Below, in pieces: positions 28,556 to 37,349 of a stretch of 43,418 nucleotides of DNA. Source of the DNA: Xanthomonas cannabis pv. cannabis (lineage in GTDB: Bacteria > Pseudomonadota > Gammaproteobacteria > Xanthomonadales > Xanthomonadaceae); contig NZ_JSZE01000091.1 in assembly GCF_000802365.1 (NCBI RefSeq), positions 1-43,418 on the forward strand, read 5' to 3'. The notes beneath the pieces were generated by a model. That model did no database searches. It saw only the letters and a list, made by a program, of their open reading frames with translations, and was not told where the DNA came from. The translations under genes and the position numbers were made by a program. Position 1 is the first letter of the stretch, and every line of letters begins with the position of its first letter.

Positions 28556-28894
28556 TCAACGCACGTCGCGCATCTGCCAGTGCGACCCGGCCAGGGCCTG
28601 CATGCGCTGCTTGAACAGATCGCCGGGAATGCTGGTGGTGGCAACCAGATCGATGCGCAGGTCCTGCTGCTTGCCGGTGACCGTGGCAGCCGGGTCGGTG
28701 ATGCCCAGGCTCGGGTCCACCTCATCCGGGTCGGCCTGCAGCTGGCGCCAGCGATCGAACCACGCCGGATCGCGCAGGGCGGCCTGCAACTGCTCGGCAA
28801 ACGCCTCGGCGCCGTTGGCGGTGAAGCTCACCGAGGGCGCGCTGCCGCGGGCGAGCTTGGGGTCGGGCAGGCTGATCGAGTAGCTGACAGGCAT
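28556..28894 (-). CDS. Small conserved-looking protein of unknown function
   Basis: This 112-residue soluble protein has no signal peptide or membrane segment. It looks like a real gene: codon use is GC3-rich, the sequence is balanced, and ATG 28894 has GGAG seven bases upstream (the GTG six bases earlier is less well placed). The central part AEAFAEQLQAALRDPAWFDRWRQL is amphipathic and helical. No domain was recognised. It converges with the transporter gene and lies 86 bases from the end of the degV gene. Confidence 0.65.
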   Translation of the reverse strand: MPVSYSISLPDPKLARGSAPSVSFTANGAEAFAEQLQAALRDPAWFDRWRQLQADPDEVDPSLGITDPAATVTGKQQDLRIDLVATTSIPGDLFKQRMQALAGSHWQMRDVR

Positions 28895-28980
28895 GGACAC
28901 GCTCCGTTGAATGACGGCGGCACACTAGCCGAGGACGGGTGAGAACGCCGTCGAAGGCCAGGTGCCGCCAGGCGCGTGCC

Positions 28981-29925
28981 TCAGGCGGAAAAACCATGCG
29001 GCTGGGCCGCGAAGGCCACCGCCAGCGCGCCCTTGCCGACGTTGACCATGCCGGTCAGGCTCATCACGCTTTCGAACAGTTCCACGCCGTGGCTCTGGCA
29101 GGCGCCCTGCAGCGCCGCGTAGCCGGGCAGGGCATGCAGCTCGGCCAGCTCGCCGCCATAGCCCACGCACACGGTCGGGGTCATCAGGCCGTCGCGGATC
29201 TTGCGGACGGTGAAGCCAAACAATTTGTCGGCCGATGGCTCGAAGCCCTTGAGCTTGGCCACCGGCTCGGTGACGCCGCGGTACGCGCGCAGCACCGGCT
29301 TGATATCCAGCGCGCTACCCAGCGCCGCACCGATCAGGCCCACGCTGCGGTCGCCCTTGGTGCGCGCCCGCGCGCGCAGGTAGTAGAGATCGCGCGGGAT
29401 CATGTAGCCGTAGGTGTGCTCGGCCAGCTGTTCCAGTCGGGTGCGGATCGCCGCCACGCCCTGGCCCTGCTCGCGCAGGCGCACGGCCTCCACCGCGGTG
29501 ATGCCCTGGCCGGCAAACAGGTTGAGCGTGTCGATCACGCGCAGCGCAAACGGCGAGCCGTGGCCGGCGGCCTGACGGATCGGCTTGTAGTCGTTGAGAA
29601 TCGCAAAGCTGGCCTGCATCGCGTTGTCGAAGATCTGGCTGCGCAGCTTGGAGATGGTCAGGCAGAACACGTGGTCGTAGTCGATGACCAACCGCTGCAG
29701 GAACAGGTCGCGGATCTGGTTGACCGAAAGCGGCGTGGTCTCGGCCTCGTGGCCGCGCTCGGCCACATGCGCCTGCAGAAAGCTCAGCGTGGCCTCTTCA
29801 TCGCGGTGATCGGCCAGCACGGCCTCGCCGATGCGCACGCTGATCGGCAGCACGATGACGTTGTTGCGTTGAAGAAATTCCTGCGGCAGATCGCACGCAC
29901 TGTCCACCACGATTCCGATGCGCAT
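28981..29925 (-). CDS. DegV-family fatty-acid-binding protein
   Basis: This 314-residue cytoplasmic protein begins MRIGIVVDSACDLPQEFL, the DegV signature containing DSxxDLP, and continues with VIVLPISVRIGEAVLADH and, further on, the conserved serine/threonine-rich ligand region (LTISKLRSQIF). DegV/FakB proteins hold a fatty acid for phosphorylation by FakA in Gram-positive bacteria; in xanthomonads the partner is not obvious and none lies in this window. ATG 29925 follows CCGGAGGGGGC, an excellent ribosome binding site. The upstream open frame is not real coding. Confidence 0.9.
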   Translation of the reverse strand: MRIGIVVDSACDLPQEFLQRNNVIVLPISVRIGEAVLADHRDEEATLSFLQAHVAERGHEAETTPLSVNQIRDLFLQRLVIDYDHVFCLTISKLRSQIFDNAMQASFAILNDYKPIRQAAGHGSPFALRVIDTLNLFAGQGITAVEAVRLREQGQGVAAIRTRLEQLAEHTYGYMIPRDLYYLRARARTKGDRSVGLIGAALGSALDIKPVLRAYRGVTEPVAKLKGFEPSADKLFGFTVRKIRDGLMTPTVCVGYGGELAELHALPGYAALQGACQSHGVELFESVMSLTGMVNVGKGALAVAFAAQPHGFSA

Positions 29926-30392
29926 CGTCGCCCCCTCCGGCTGTTGCGTCGTCTGTACTGCGAACGCTATCGCAAATCCGCCGCCGCGCGTAGACCCGTT
30001 GGCGGCCGCGTGCCGGCAGGCTGCTCGCGTGCCTTCAGCCGCGCCTGCCGGCCCTTGCATGGCCATTGTCCGGCAGCCCGGGCCGCTGCGGTGGCAGCAC
30101 ACCCGTCGGCGGTGCGTTGCCTGCCATGTCGCCCTGCAGCATTCCCCCTCGCCGGTGTGCCCAGGTGCCTGAGCGATACATCTCGCCACCGCCGGGAAAT
30201 GGCGGCGAACTGCGGACCAGGACACGCTTGGCTTGCCAGGTAGCGCCCGCTATCGCGCTTGGCCGCTCCGGCCTGCCGGAATCGCTATAGCTCCTCTCAC
30301 AGCACCGCTGCTAGGGTCGGTCACGACCGCTGCAGGGCGGGTCTCGTTGGCGCCGCACTGGCGCCGCCGCGCCGAACACAATGGAGACAGAG
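29926..30392. other. Intergenic region between degV and the GH12 gene
   Basis: This 467-base stretch separates divergent genes and holds no recognisable gene. No PIP box (TTCGC-N15-TTCGC) of the HrpX regulon was found upstream of the GH12 gene. Confidence 0.5.
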
Positions 30393-31208
30393 ATGCAGAC
30401 CACCCCATCCAACACACTCACGCAGGCCGCGCCCAAGGCGACCACCACACGGCGGCGCGCATCGCGCTGGTGGAAGGCGGCACTGGCCTTGGGCCTGGTG
30501 GCGCTCGCCCCCGTGGCCCTGGCCGGCCCGTACAAGATCTTTGGCAACCACTACGCGTGGGTCAACAACTTCAACGATCCCAACAACATCATCCAGGGCA
30601 CCTTCGGCACCGGCAGCACGCCGGAGTTGACCGTCACCTTCAACTTTGCCGACTACAACCTCTACGGCTACCCGGCCATCGTGCGCGGCTGGCATTACGA
30701 CTGGAACCCGACCACCGACACGCTGTTTCCCAAGCAGATCTCGTCGATCAGCTCGCTGCCGTTCAAATTCAACTACAGCGCCGGCGGCAGCAATCTGGCC
30801 GGCGACTTCGCGTACGACATCTTCTTCCGCTGGGATACCGCCAAGGGCAATCCGCAACTGGAGGTGATGATCTGGGGCGACCACAACTCCTGGCCGATCG
30901 GCACCGTCACCGCGACCAAGGTGATCACCGCCGGTGGCCGCACCTTCGATCTGTGGGAGGGCTTCAACTCCGGTGCCGGCTATTACGTCTACACCTTCAT
31001 CCCGACCGGCACCGCCGGCCAGCCCACGCTCAAGACCAGCGGCAGCCTCAACATCGACGCCAAGCCGTTCCTGACCTGGCTGCAGAACAACCGCTCCAAG
31101 GATGGCCGCTACAACAACAGCATGTACCTGCATGCGGCCGAGGCGGGCTTTGAAGTGGTGCGTGGCAATGGCTGGGCCAAGGTCAGCGCCACGATGGATG
31201 CCAAGTAA
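30393..31208 (+). CDS. Secreted GH12 endoglucanase/xyloglucanase
   Basis: This 271-residue protein has an Arg-rich N-terminus, a hydrophobic core (WKAALALGLVALAPVALA) and signal cleavage near residue 44. The mature part fits glycoside hydrolase family 12, a small beta-jelly-roll fold that cuts cellulose or xyloglucan. The nucleophile region is QLEVMIWGDHNSWPIG (Glu157) and the acid/base region AEAGFEVVRGNGWAKV (Glu254). Xanthomonads secrete such enzymes by the type II system to loosen plant walls. ATG 30393 has GGAG six bases upstream; an earlier ATG at 30381 lacks one. It converges with the PL4 lyase gene, its functional neighbour. Confidence 0.87.
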   Translation: MQTTPSNTLTQAAPKATTTRRRASRWWKAALALGLVALAPVALAGPYKIFGNHYAWVNNFNDPNNIIQGTFGTGSTPELTVTFNFADYNLYGYPAIVRGWHYDWNPTTDTLFPKQISSISSLPFKFNYSAGGSNLAGDFAYDIFFRWDTAKGNPQLEVMIWGDHNSWPIGTVTATKVITAGGRTFDLWEGFNSGAGYYVYTFIPTGTAGQPTLKTSGSLNIDAKPFLTWLQNNRSKDGRYNNSMYLHAAEAGFEVVRGNGWAKVSATMDAK

Positions 31209-31608
31209 CGCGATGGGCTGAGGTGCGCGTGGGCCGCCAGTGCGGCGGCCTGCGTGCGCGCTGCGCTGTTCGCGTGTGGATCGCCGGCAGCCGCGTGGGG
31301 CACCACCTGCTCGCGGCTTTCGCCGGGCATGAGGTGCATCACGCCAATGAGGTGGCCATCTGCGCCGCGCCTGTCATGCAGGCGGCGCGCATCGGAGGAG
31401 GCCACGGTGATCGGTCGCCGTGTCTGCGCCCCGTCAGTGCGTGGACATCCGCTGCGTGACGCAGGCCGGTGCGCTGGCGGATGACGCATTAGTCGTGTGT
31501 CCGGCGCGTGGCGTCCTGCCAGGTGGCAGGCGTCCCCATCCCCTGATCGGAGCTCACCCATGCACCGGCAGCGCGTACCTGGCGATTACGTAGTCGTGTC
31601 CACCGCTG
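31209..31608. other. Gap between convergent GH12 and PL4 genes, with hairpin
   Basis: A hairpin (GGCCGCC 31232-31238, GGCGGCC 31244-31250, 5-base loop) sits 24 bases beyond the GH12 stop and may terminate it, without a T-run. No gene is recognised in the remaining bases. Confidence 0.45.
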
Positions 31609-33210
31609 TTACATCGCCACCAGCTGGATGCTGTCCAACACGACGGCCGGGCTGAGGAACCCGTTATCCGGCGATCCGGAGGCAAGCCCGATCTCGATGC
31701 GGTTGCTCCCGGCCTGCAGCGCCGACGCGGGGATGTCCACCTCATACAGCGTGTTGTTGCCGCGTGTGGTGCCACGGGTGATGCCGCGCGTCTTGGGCTG
31801 GTTGGGAGCAGCGGGCACCGGGCCGTTCCAGCGGGCATTCACGCTGACCTGCGGGCGCGCGCTGACCTGGGCCAACGGCACGAAGATGCGCAGGCGATAG
31901 CCGCGCACCTCGCTGGAGGCCAGGGCGAAGTCGATGCGGGTGGGGGTGTTGATGCTGCGCCACTGCACCGCCGGAAAACTGCTCATGCTGCTGGCGCCCA
32001 CGGTGTAGGTCAGCGGTGACCAGCTCATGCGCCGGTCGGACGGGTGCGCGCGCGGCAGCAACTCGGCATGTCGAAATCCGGCCGGCGTGCCGTCGGGCAC
32101 GCCGATCTGCCACTTCACTGTTCCTGGCGCTGTCACGGCCTGCAACGCGGCCTGCGCCGTGGCATTGGCAAACACTTCGACATCGCGCTGCGCCACCTCC
32201 AGCTCGTTCTGATACAGCGTCATGCGATAGCGCCCCGGGCGCACGCCGGCAATCTGGTAATCACCGCTGCCATTGGCCCTGGCCCAGTACTGCGCCTGCG
32301 CGTTGCGCAGCCCGATCACGGCCGGCTGCCCGGAGAGCACGCCGCCGACGCGGCCGCTTACCGCGCCCCGCCCGTCAGCGGCCAGATAGCCGTTCAAGCC
32401 CAGCGTGGCATCGACGAAGTCGGTGCTCAGCTGCGCGCTCGATGGCGCGCCGCCATCGGTGAACAACAGGCCGTAGACACCATGCAGGCCGCCGCGGAAG
32501 GCCTCGGTCTGGGTATGGTCGGAATACATGTAGTTGTAGAGCTCATGGGTCACGCGGGTTTTCTGTGTGGCGATGTCCTTGAAGAACGGCCCGCCGGAAC
32601 TGCGTTCGCGGTTGCCCATCAGCATGAACACCGCAACCCCGGCGCCGCTGACACCATGCACCTGGTCGTCGAGCATGCGCCGCGCGGAATAGAACTTGGA
32701 GCTGGTGCGGCCATCCGGCAGCAGGAAGACATCTTCGCCTTCGATCGCTGTACCGACGCTGGAATCGGGCTCCTGCTGGGCAGTCGGCAACTTGGACACA
32801 TTCAGGCGCGCGATGAAGCGCAGTTCGCCCACCGGCAGCAAGGTCGGCGCATAGGTGGCCATGTAGATCGCATTGCGGCCCTTGCGCACGATGTAGTACT
32901 GCACCAGATCGCCGGCCTTGGCCGATACCACGATCGCCCCGCCCACCACGCGCGCGTCCACGCTGGCACTGCCCAGCCCGGAGGCGATGTGCGAGCCCTT
33001 CGATTCGGTGGTCTGCAGCTCGTTGTCGCGGTAGCGCATCGACACGATGTCGCCATTGTTGGCATTGACCGAAAACACCAGCTCGGCGCCGCTGTCCACC
33101 ACCACGCGGTCGCCGCTGCGGGTGAATCCGAATGCCGCCATGGCCGGGGCGCTGACGCCGGCGTACAGGCACAACGCGCATGCCAGCATGCGCAGGGTCG
33201 GGCAGAACAT
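31609..33210 (-). CDS. Secreted PL4 rhamnogalacturonan lyase
   Basis: This 533-residue protein has a signal peptide (cleavage after APAMA near residue 25) and the three-part layout of polysaccharide lyase family 4: an N-terminal beta-sandwich catalytic domain (to about residue 260), a fibronectin-III-like middle domain (GYLAADGRGAVSGRVGGVLSG through GRYRMTLYQNELEV), and a C-terminal carbohydrate-binding-like domain ending SPAVVLDSIQLVAM. PL4 enzymes cut the rhamnose-galacturonic acid backbone of pectin rhamnogalacturonan I. ATG 33210 has GGAG seven bases upstream, better than ATG 33222. Together with the GH12 enzyme it points to plant cell-wall attack. Confidence 0.85.
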   Translation of the reverse strand: MFCPTLRMLACALCLYAGVSAPAMAAFGFTRSGDRVVVDSGAELVFSVNANNGDIVSMRYRDNELQTTESKGSHIASGLGSASVDARVVGGAIVVSAKAGDLVQYYIVRKGRNAIYMATYAPTLLPVGELRFIARLNVSKLPTAQQEPDSSVGTAIEGEDVFLLPDGRTSSKFYSARRMLDDQVHGVSGAGVAVFMLMGNRERSSGGPFFKDIATQKTRVTHELYNYMYSDHTQTEAFRGGLHGVYGLLFTDGGAPSSAQLSTDFVDATLGLNGYLAADGRGAVSGRVGGVLSGQPAVIGLRNAQAQYWARANGSGDYQIAGVRPGRYRMTLYQNELEVAQRDVEVFANATAQAALQAVTAPGTVKWQIGVPDGTPAGFRHAELLPRAHPSDRRMSWSPLTYTVGASSMSSFPAVQWRSINTPTRIDFALASSEVRGYRLRIFVPLAQVSARPQVSVNARWNGPVPAAPNQPKTRGITRGTTRGNNTLYEVDIPASALQAGSNRIEIGLASGSPDNGFLSPAVVLDSIQLVAM

Positions 33211-33820
33211 GTGGGTCTCCATGGCGACGTGAGGCGGCAAGCCGGATGCCGATGCGCGATGCTAGGCGGGCTGGACCACGACGGCGAGCGCGCAAGCAGC
33301 AGAGCGTGCGGCGCGTCCAAACTTCAGCAATGAACCTACGCGCCGGTCACGCTTCAGCTGCGACCGGCAGACGTATGGCATGTGCCGCAGCACCTGCCTG
33401 CTGCGTCGATCTGCGTCGCGATGTGGCTGGCTTGGCGCAGCACGCCGCAATCGAGCCAACGTCATCCGCCGGCTCGAACCAGCGGGTCCGTGGTCGTGCA
33501 GCGGCTGCGCCCGCAGCTGGCAGCTGCCAGGGCACGAAGGCTGCCGGGTAGTGCCAGCCGCCAAACCGGCAACAGGCGATAGCCCCGATGGCTGCATCAC
33601 TGCAGCGAAGGCCGCCGGCGCCACGCGGCGAGACGCCACGACAGCGCATCGCCCATGTCTGCCAGTCCACCGCCCACCCACGTGCAACAGCAGGTCGTGC
33701 AGGGTGGCGGTGGTGCCGAGCGCGCTACTACGGGCGGCGCTGCCAAGGCCGCTGCATGTGCGGGCTGCGGGTGTGATGGCAGCGCCTTGCGGCGTACGCA
33801 TCAGCGCACGCCGCACGCAC
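33211..33820. other. Gene-free region of 610 bases
   Basis: No gene, repeat or clear regulatory site is recognised between the PL4 gene start and the end of the second amidohydrolase. Frames such as 33262-33816 are rich in Arg/Ala/Pro and show no protein-like pattern. It may be the remains of a lost gene, or a long regulatory leader. Confidence 0.45.
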
Positions 33821-35101
33821 TCATTTCAGGTACGCGCGCGGCAGCTGCCCGGCCTGCTGCAGGTAGCGGTCGCGCAGTTCGCTCTGGCGCGAGCGCATCG
33901 GCATCTCGCGCCCGCCCAGCCAGACCTGCTCGGCGTAATGGGCGACATCCAGCGGGTCGCCTTCCCACAGCACCAGGTCGGCCTGCTTGCCCACGGCAAT
34001 GCTGCCGATGCGATCGCCCACCCCGAAGATCTCCGCGGGCACGCGGGTCAGCCCGGCCAGGCCGGATTCCCACGGCAGCCCATTGGCTACCGCATTGCCA
34101 GCCAGCTGACGCAGCTTGCGCGCGTTGTGCGAGGCATCCCCGCTCTGGCTGAAGCTGACCTCCACACCGGCCGCGCGCAGGCGTGCGGCGTTTTCCAGCG
34201 TCGCGCCGATCTGGTCGAAGGTCGCCGGCAAGTCCGCCAGCGCGTTCACCAGCACCGGCACCCTGGCCTGCGCCAGTTGCGGGGCCAGCTTCCACGCCTC
34301 GGCCCCGCCGGCGATGGCGATACGTACCTTCTCGCGTTGCGCCCAGCGCAACAGCTGTCGGATGTCGGCGGCCCGTTCGACCTGCACCACGATGCGGCCT
34401 TGCCCGGCCAGATAACGGGCCAGCACGCTGCGCCCCATCGGCGTCAGCAATGCATGCGGCGACCCGGCGGGTACGCGGCCGCGTGCTTCGGCCACCAGTT
34501 GATCCAGCAGCATCCATTGCGCGGCACGCGAGCTGCCGGTGAGGTCGGACGCCGCTGCACCGATGCGGATGAACAATGCATGCGGGCCCACCGGGTCCGG
34601 GCTGCCATCCAGCCGCACGATGCCGCCCTGGCCGGCAATGAAGGCGCCGCTGGTGGTGGCGCCCAGCGCCGTGAAGCCGATGCCTTCCACGCGTGCCACC
34701 GGCACCAGCACCGAGTCGGGGTTGTAGGCCAGGGTGACATCGAACTCCGGGCGCATCGGTTGCTCGGCCAGCTTGATGCCGCTGTCCACGGTGCTGTCTT
34801 CGCCGGAGACTTCTTCGATGCCGATCTCGGTAATGCCGCCGAACAAGGCCGGCGTCAGCGGGCGGCCCTTGGCCTCGATCACACGCCCATCGGCCGGCGC
34901 GGCCAGGTTGCTGCCGATCGCGCGGATCACGCCGCCCTGCACCAGCACGTCGGTGTGCTGCAGCGTGCCCTGCGCGGTGGCGGTGTGCACGGTGGCATCG
35001 CGGATCAGCACCTGCTGTGCCACCGCCGGCAACGCCAGCGCGGCCAGCACCAGCGCCGACAGGGCACGCCGCTGCGGGCGAGTCAGGATGCGGCGGCTCA
35101 T
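33821..35101 (-). CDS. Secreted amidohydrolase-like protein without metal-binding histidines
   Basis: This 426-residue exported protein (signal peptide, cleavage near AVA-QQ at residue 28) aligns along its length with the amidohydrolase encoded just upstream. It keeps the outer frame, such as VLIRDATVHTATAQG at the start and GSIAVGKQADLVLWEGDPLD near the end. But every metal ligand position is changed: the HxH strand reads TPALFGGITEIG, the next His strand VVQVERAAD, the third IAIAGGAEAW, and the Asp-containing stretch SFSQSGDA. It is therefore probably not a hydrolase by itself. The ATG overlaps the partner's stop codon by four bases, implying coupled translation and perhaps a hetero-oligomer. 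Confidence 0.85.
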   Translation of the reverse strand: MSRRILTRPQRRALSALVLAALALPAVAQQVLIRDATVHTATAQGTLQHTDVLVQGGVIRAIGSNLAAPADGRVIEAKGRPLTPALFGGITEIGIEEVSGEDSTVDSGIKLAEQPMRPEFDVTLAYNPDSVLVPVARVEGIGFTALGATTSGAFIAGQGGIVRLDGSPDPVGPHALFIRIGAAASDLTGSSRAAQWMLLDQLVAEARGRVPAGSPHALLTPMGRSVLARYLAGQGRIVVQVERAADIRQLLRWAQREKVRIAIAGGAEAWKLAPQLAQARVPVLVNALADLPATFDQIGATLENAARLRAAGVEVSFSQSGDASHNARKLRQLAGNAVANGLPWESGLAGLTRVPAEIFGVGDRIGSIAVGKQADLVLWEGDPLDVAHYAEQVWLGGREMPMRSRQSELRDRYLQQAGQLPRAYLK

Positions 35102-36498
35102 CGTGCCACCTCCTGGCCCAGCATGAAGTCCGACACCGGCTGCAACGCGCGTTGATGCCGGTCGTAAACCTGCGCGCCGTCGATATACACCTGTTCGGCC
35201 AATGCGTAGGAACTGAAGGGGTTGCCATTCCACACCACCACATCGCCCATCTTGCCCGGCTCCAGCGCGCCGGTCTGCTGCTCGATGCCCAACGCCTTGG
35301 CGGCGTTGCTGGTGAGCCAGCGGATCGCGCGCTCGGGCGCAATCTCCATGCCGCTGCGGCGCGCAGTGGCGATCACCTTGGCGGCCTCCTGATTCAGGCG
35401 CTGGATGCCTTCTTCCGAATCCGAATGCACGATGGCGCAGCTGTTGGCAGGCCGGTCGACCATGGCGATGTTCTCCTGGATGCCGTCGAAGGCTTCCATC
35501 TTGAAGCCCCACCAATCGGCCCATAGCGCGCCGCAGACGTTTTCCTGCGCCAGCCGGTCGGCCAGCTTGTAGGCCTCCACGCCATGATGGAAGGCGGCGA
35601 TGTGGAAGCCGAATTCCTTGGACAGGTCCAGCATGGTGGCCATTTCGTCGGCGCGGTAGCAGTGGATGTGCACGCGGATGTCGCCGTTGATGGCGCCGGC
35701 CAGCGTATCGAGCTTGAGATCGCGCTTGCCGCCGGCATCGCCGCTGCTGTCGTTGTCGCCACCACTGCTCCACCAGTGACGCTTCTTGGCGGGTTTCTTC
35801 TTCGGTGCGTTCTTCTGCAGGTACTCGGCCGCATCGATGAACGCAGCGCGGTACCCGGCGACATTGCCCATGCGCGTACCGGGGCCGCCCTTTTGGCCGT
35901 AGACGCGTTTGGGGTTTTCGCCGCAGGCCATCTTCAGGCCCCACGGTGCGCCGGGGAACTTCATGCCCTGGTAGGTCGTGGAGGCGACGTTCTTCAGCGT
36001 GACGCCGCGCCCGCCGATCAGGTTGGCCGAGCCTGGCAGGATCTGCAGCGAGGTGATGCCGCCGGCCAGCGCGGTGCCAAAGCCCGGGTCCTGCGGCCAG
36101 ATCGAATGCTCGGCCCACACATTGGGCGTCACCGGTGCGGTCATCTCGTTGCCGTCGCTATGCGCGCTGACGCCCGGGCTGGGGTACACGCCCAGATGCG
36201 AGTGCACATCGATGATGCCGGGCGTCACCCACTTGCCGGTGCCGTCGATGCGGCGTGCATCGGCCGGTGCCTCGAGTGCGCGGCCAACGGCAGCCACCTT
36301 GCCGTCGCGCAGCAGCACGTCGGCATCGTCCAGCCGCTCGCCGGTGCCGGTGAGCACCGTGGCATGCTGGATCAGCACCGGACCGGACGCGAGCGCGCGG
36401 TAGGTGCTGGGGTAAGGGTCTTGCACGAACCGCGATGCCGCAGACGCAGGCCCGCACAGCAGCGCCGCGCCAAGGGCGGCGAACAGGATGGAACGCAT
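35098..36498 (-). CDS. Secreted metal-dependent amidohydrolase
   Basis: This 466-residue exported enzyme (signal peptide ending near ASA, residue 20) belongs to the amidohydrolase superfamily, in the group near imidazolonepropionase. The metal ligands are present: HSH at 99-101 (IIDVHSHLG), HIHCYRADE, IAAFHHGVEAY and SDSEEGIQRL with the catalytic acid, plus MACGENPKRVYG. A Lys-rich, then Gly/Asp/Ser-rich insertion (about residues 230-260) is unusual. Substrate unknown; peptide-like or cyclic amides are common for this group. ATG 36498 follows GGGGAA. It overlaps by four bases with its paralogue, which lacks the ligands. Confidence 0.88.
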   Translation of the reverse strand: MRSILFAALGAALLCGPASAASRFVQDPYPSTYRALASGPVLIQHATVLTGTGERLDDADVLLRDGKVAAVGRALEAPADARRIDGTGKWVTPGIIDVHSHLGVYPSPGVSAHSDGNEMTAPVTPNVWAEHSIWPQDPGFGTALAGGITSLQILPGSANLIGGRGVTLKNVASTTYQGMKFPGAPWGLKMACGENPKRVYGQKGGPGTRMGNVAGYRAAFIDAAEYLQKNAPKKKPAKKRHWWSSGGDNDSSGDAGGKRDLKLDTLAGAINGDIRVHIHCYRADEMATMLDLSKEFGFHIAAFHHGVEAYKLADRLAQENVCGALWADWWGFKMEAFDGIQENIAMVDRPANSCAIVHSDSEEGIQRLNQEAAKVIATARRSGMEIAPERAIRWLTSNAAKALGIEQQTGALEPGKMGDVVVWNGNPFSSYALAEQVYIDGAQVYDRHQRALQPVSDFMLGQEVAR

Positions 36499-36639
36499 GG
36501 ATTTCCCCGGTGACACGAAAGCACAGGCCGCAAACCTAGCTGCCAGCGCCGTGCTTGCCAAGTGCTGGAGGTTGCGGTCGCGGCTGCCTCATCACATGCC
36601 AGAGCGCATGCTGTGCCGTATTCCTCAGGGGGGACGTCG

Positions 36640-37200
36640 ATGATTGCCAAGACAGAACGCAACAAACAGGCCGATGTGGTGTTGGCTTTCTGGGAACTGG
36701 CCGGCTCGGCCCGCTGGTTCACGCACAACGATGCCTTCGACGCCAACTTTCGCCAGCATTTCAGCGAGCAGCACTTTGCCGCCGCACGGGGCGAGTACGC
36801 GCACTGGATGGCGCGCGCCGAGGATGCACTGGCCTTGCTGATTCTGCTGGACCAGTTCCCGCGCAATGCGTTCCGTGGCAGCGCGCATGCCTATGCCACC
36901 GACGGGTTGGCGTTGCAGTGCGCAAGGCAGGCGGTGGAGCGCGGCTTCGACCAGCAGGTCTCGGCGCAACTGCGGTTGTTTTTCTATCTTCCGTTCGAGC
37001 ATGCCGAAGACCTGCAGGAGCAGGCACGCGCGGTGGAGCTGATCAGCGCACTGGACGATACGCAGACCACCCACTGGGCGCTGGAACATCAACGCATCAT
37101 CCAGCGCTTTGGCCGGTTCCCGCACCGTAATACCGTGCTGGGGCGTGTGACCAGCGCAGAGGAACAGCAGTTTCTCGATGACGGCGGGTTTGCCGGCTGA
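36640..37200 (+). CDS. DUF924 family protein
   Basis: This 186-residue cytoplasmic helical protein carries the DUF924 marks: VLAFWELAGSARWFTHNDAFDANFRQHF, then LALLILLDQFPRNAFRG, and RLFFYLPFEHAEDLQEQARAV, ending with GRFPHRNTVLGR. The family has a TPR-like fold and no settled biochemical function. ATG 36640 has a run of six G bases upstream at good spacing. It is divergent from the amidohydrolase operon, with 141 bases between, and convergent with the next gene. Confidence 0.9.
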   Translation: MIAKTERNKQADVVLAFWELAGSARWFTHNDAFDANFRQHFSEQHFAAARGEYAHWMARAEDALALLILLDQFPRNAFRGSAHAYATDGLALQCARQAVERGFDQQVSAQLRLFFYLPFEHAEDLQEQARAVELISALDDTQTTHWALEHQRIIQRFGRFPHRNTVLGRVTSAEEQQFLDDGGFAG

Positions 37201-37202
37201 AG

Positions 37203-37229
37203 GCCGCCATCCACGCGTTGCATGGCGGC
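37203..37229. terminator. Hairpin after the DUF924 gene
   Basis: GCCGCCAT (37203-37210) and ATGGCGGC (37222-37229) form a perfect 8-bp stem with an 11-base loop immediately after the stop codon. It likely ends the rightward transcript. There is no T-run. Confidence 0.55.
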
Positions 37230-37349
37230 GGGCAAGGGGTGTACACCGTGCCTGCATGCCAGCGTGATCGCCGAACAGCTGCGGGCACTGCAGCGGGGGC
37301 GGGCGCCACGCGCGGTGCCACCACCGGCACCGCGCATGCCGTCGATCGA

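Noticed and set aside
33380..35155. Rightward open frame of 591 codons opposite the second amidohydrolase
   Set aside because: Mostly antisense to the amidohydrolase; no domain or ribosome binding site.
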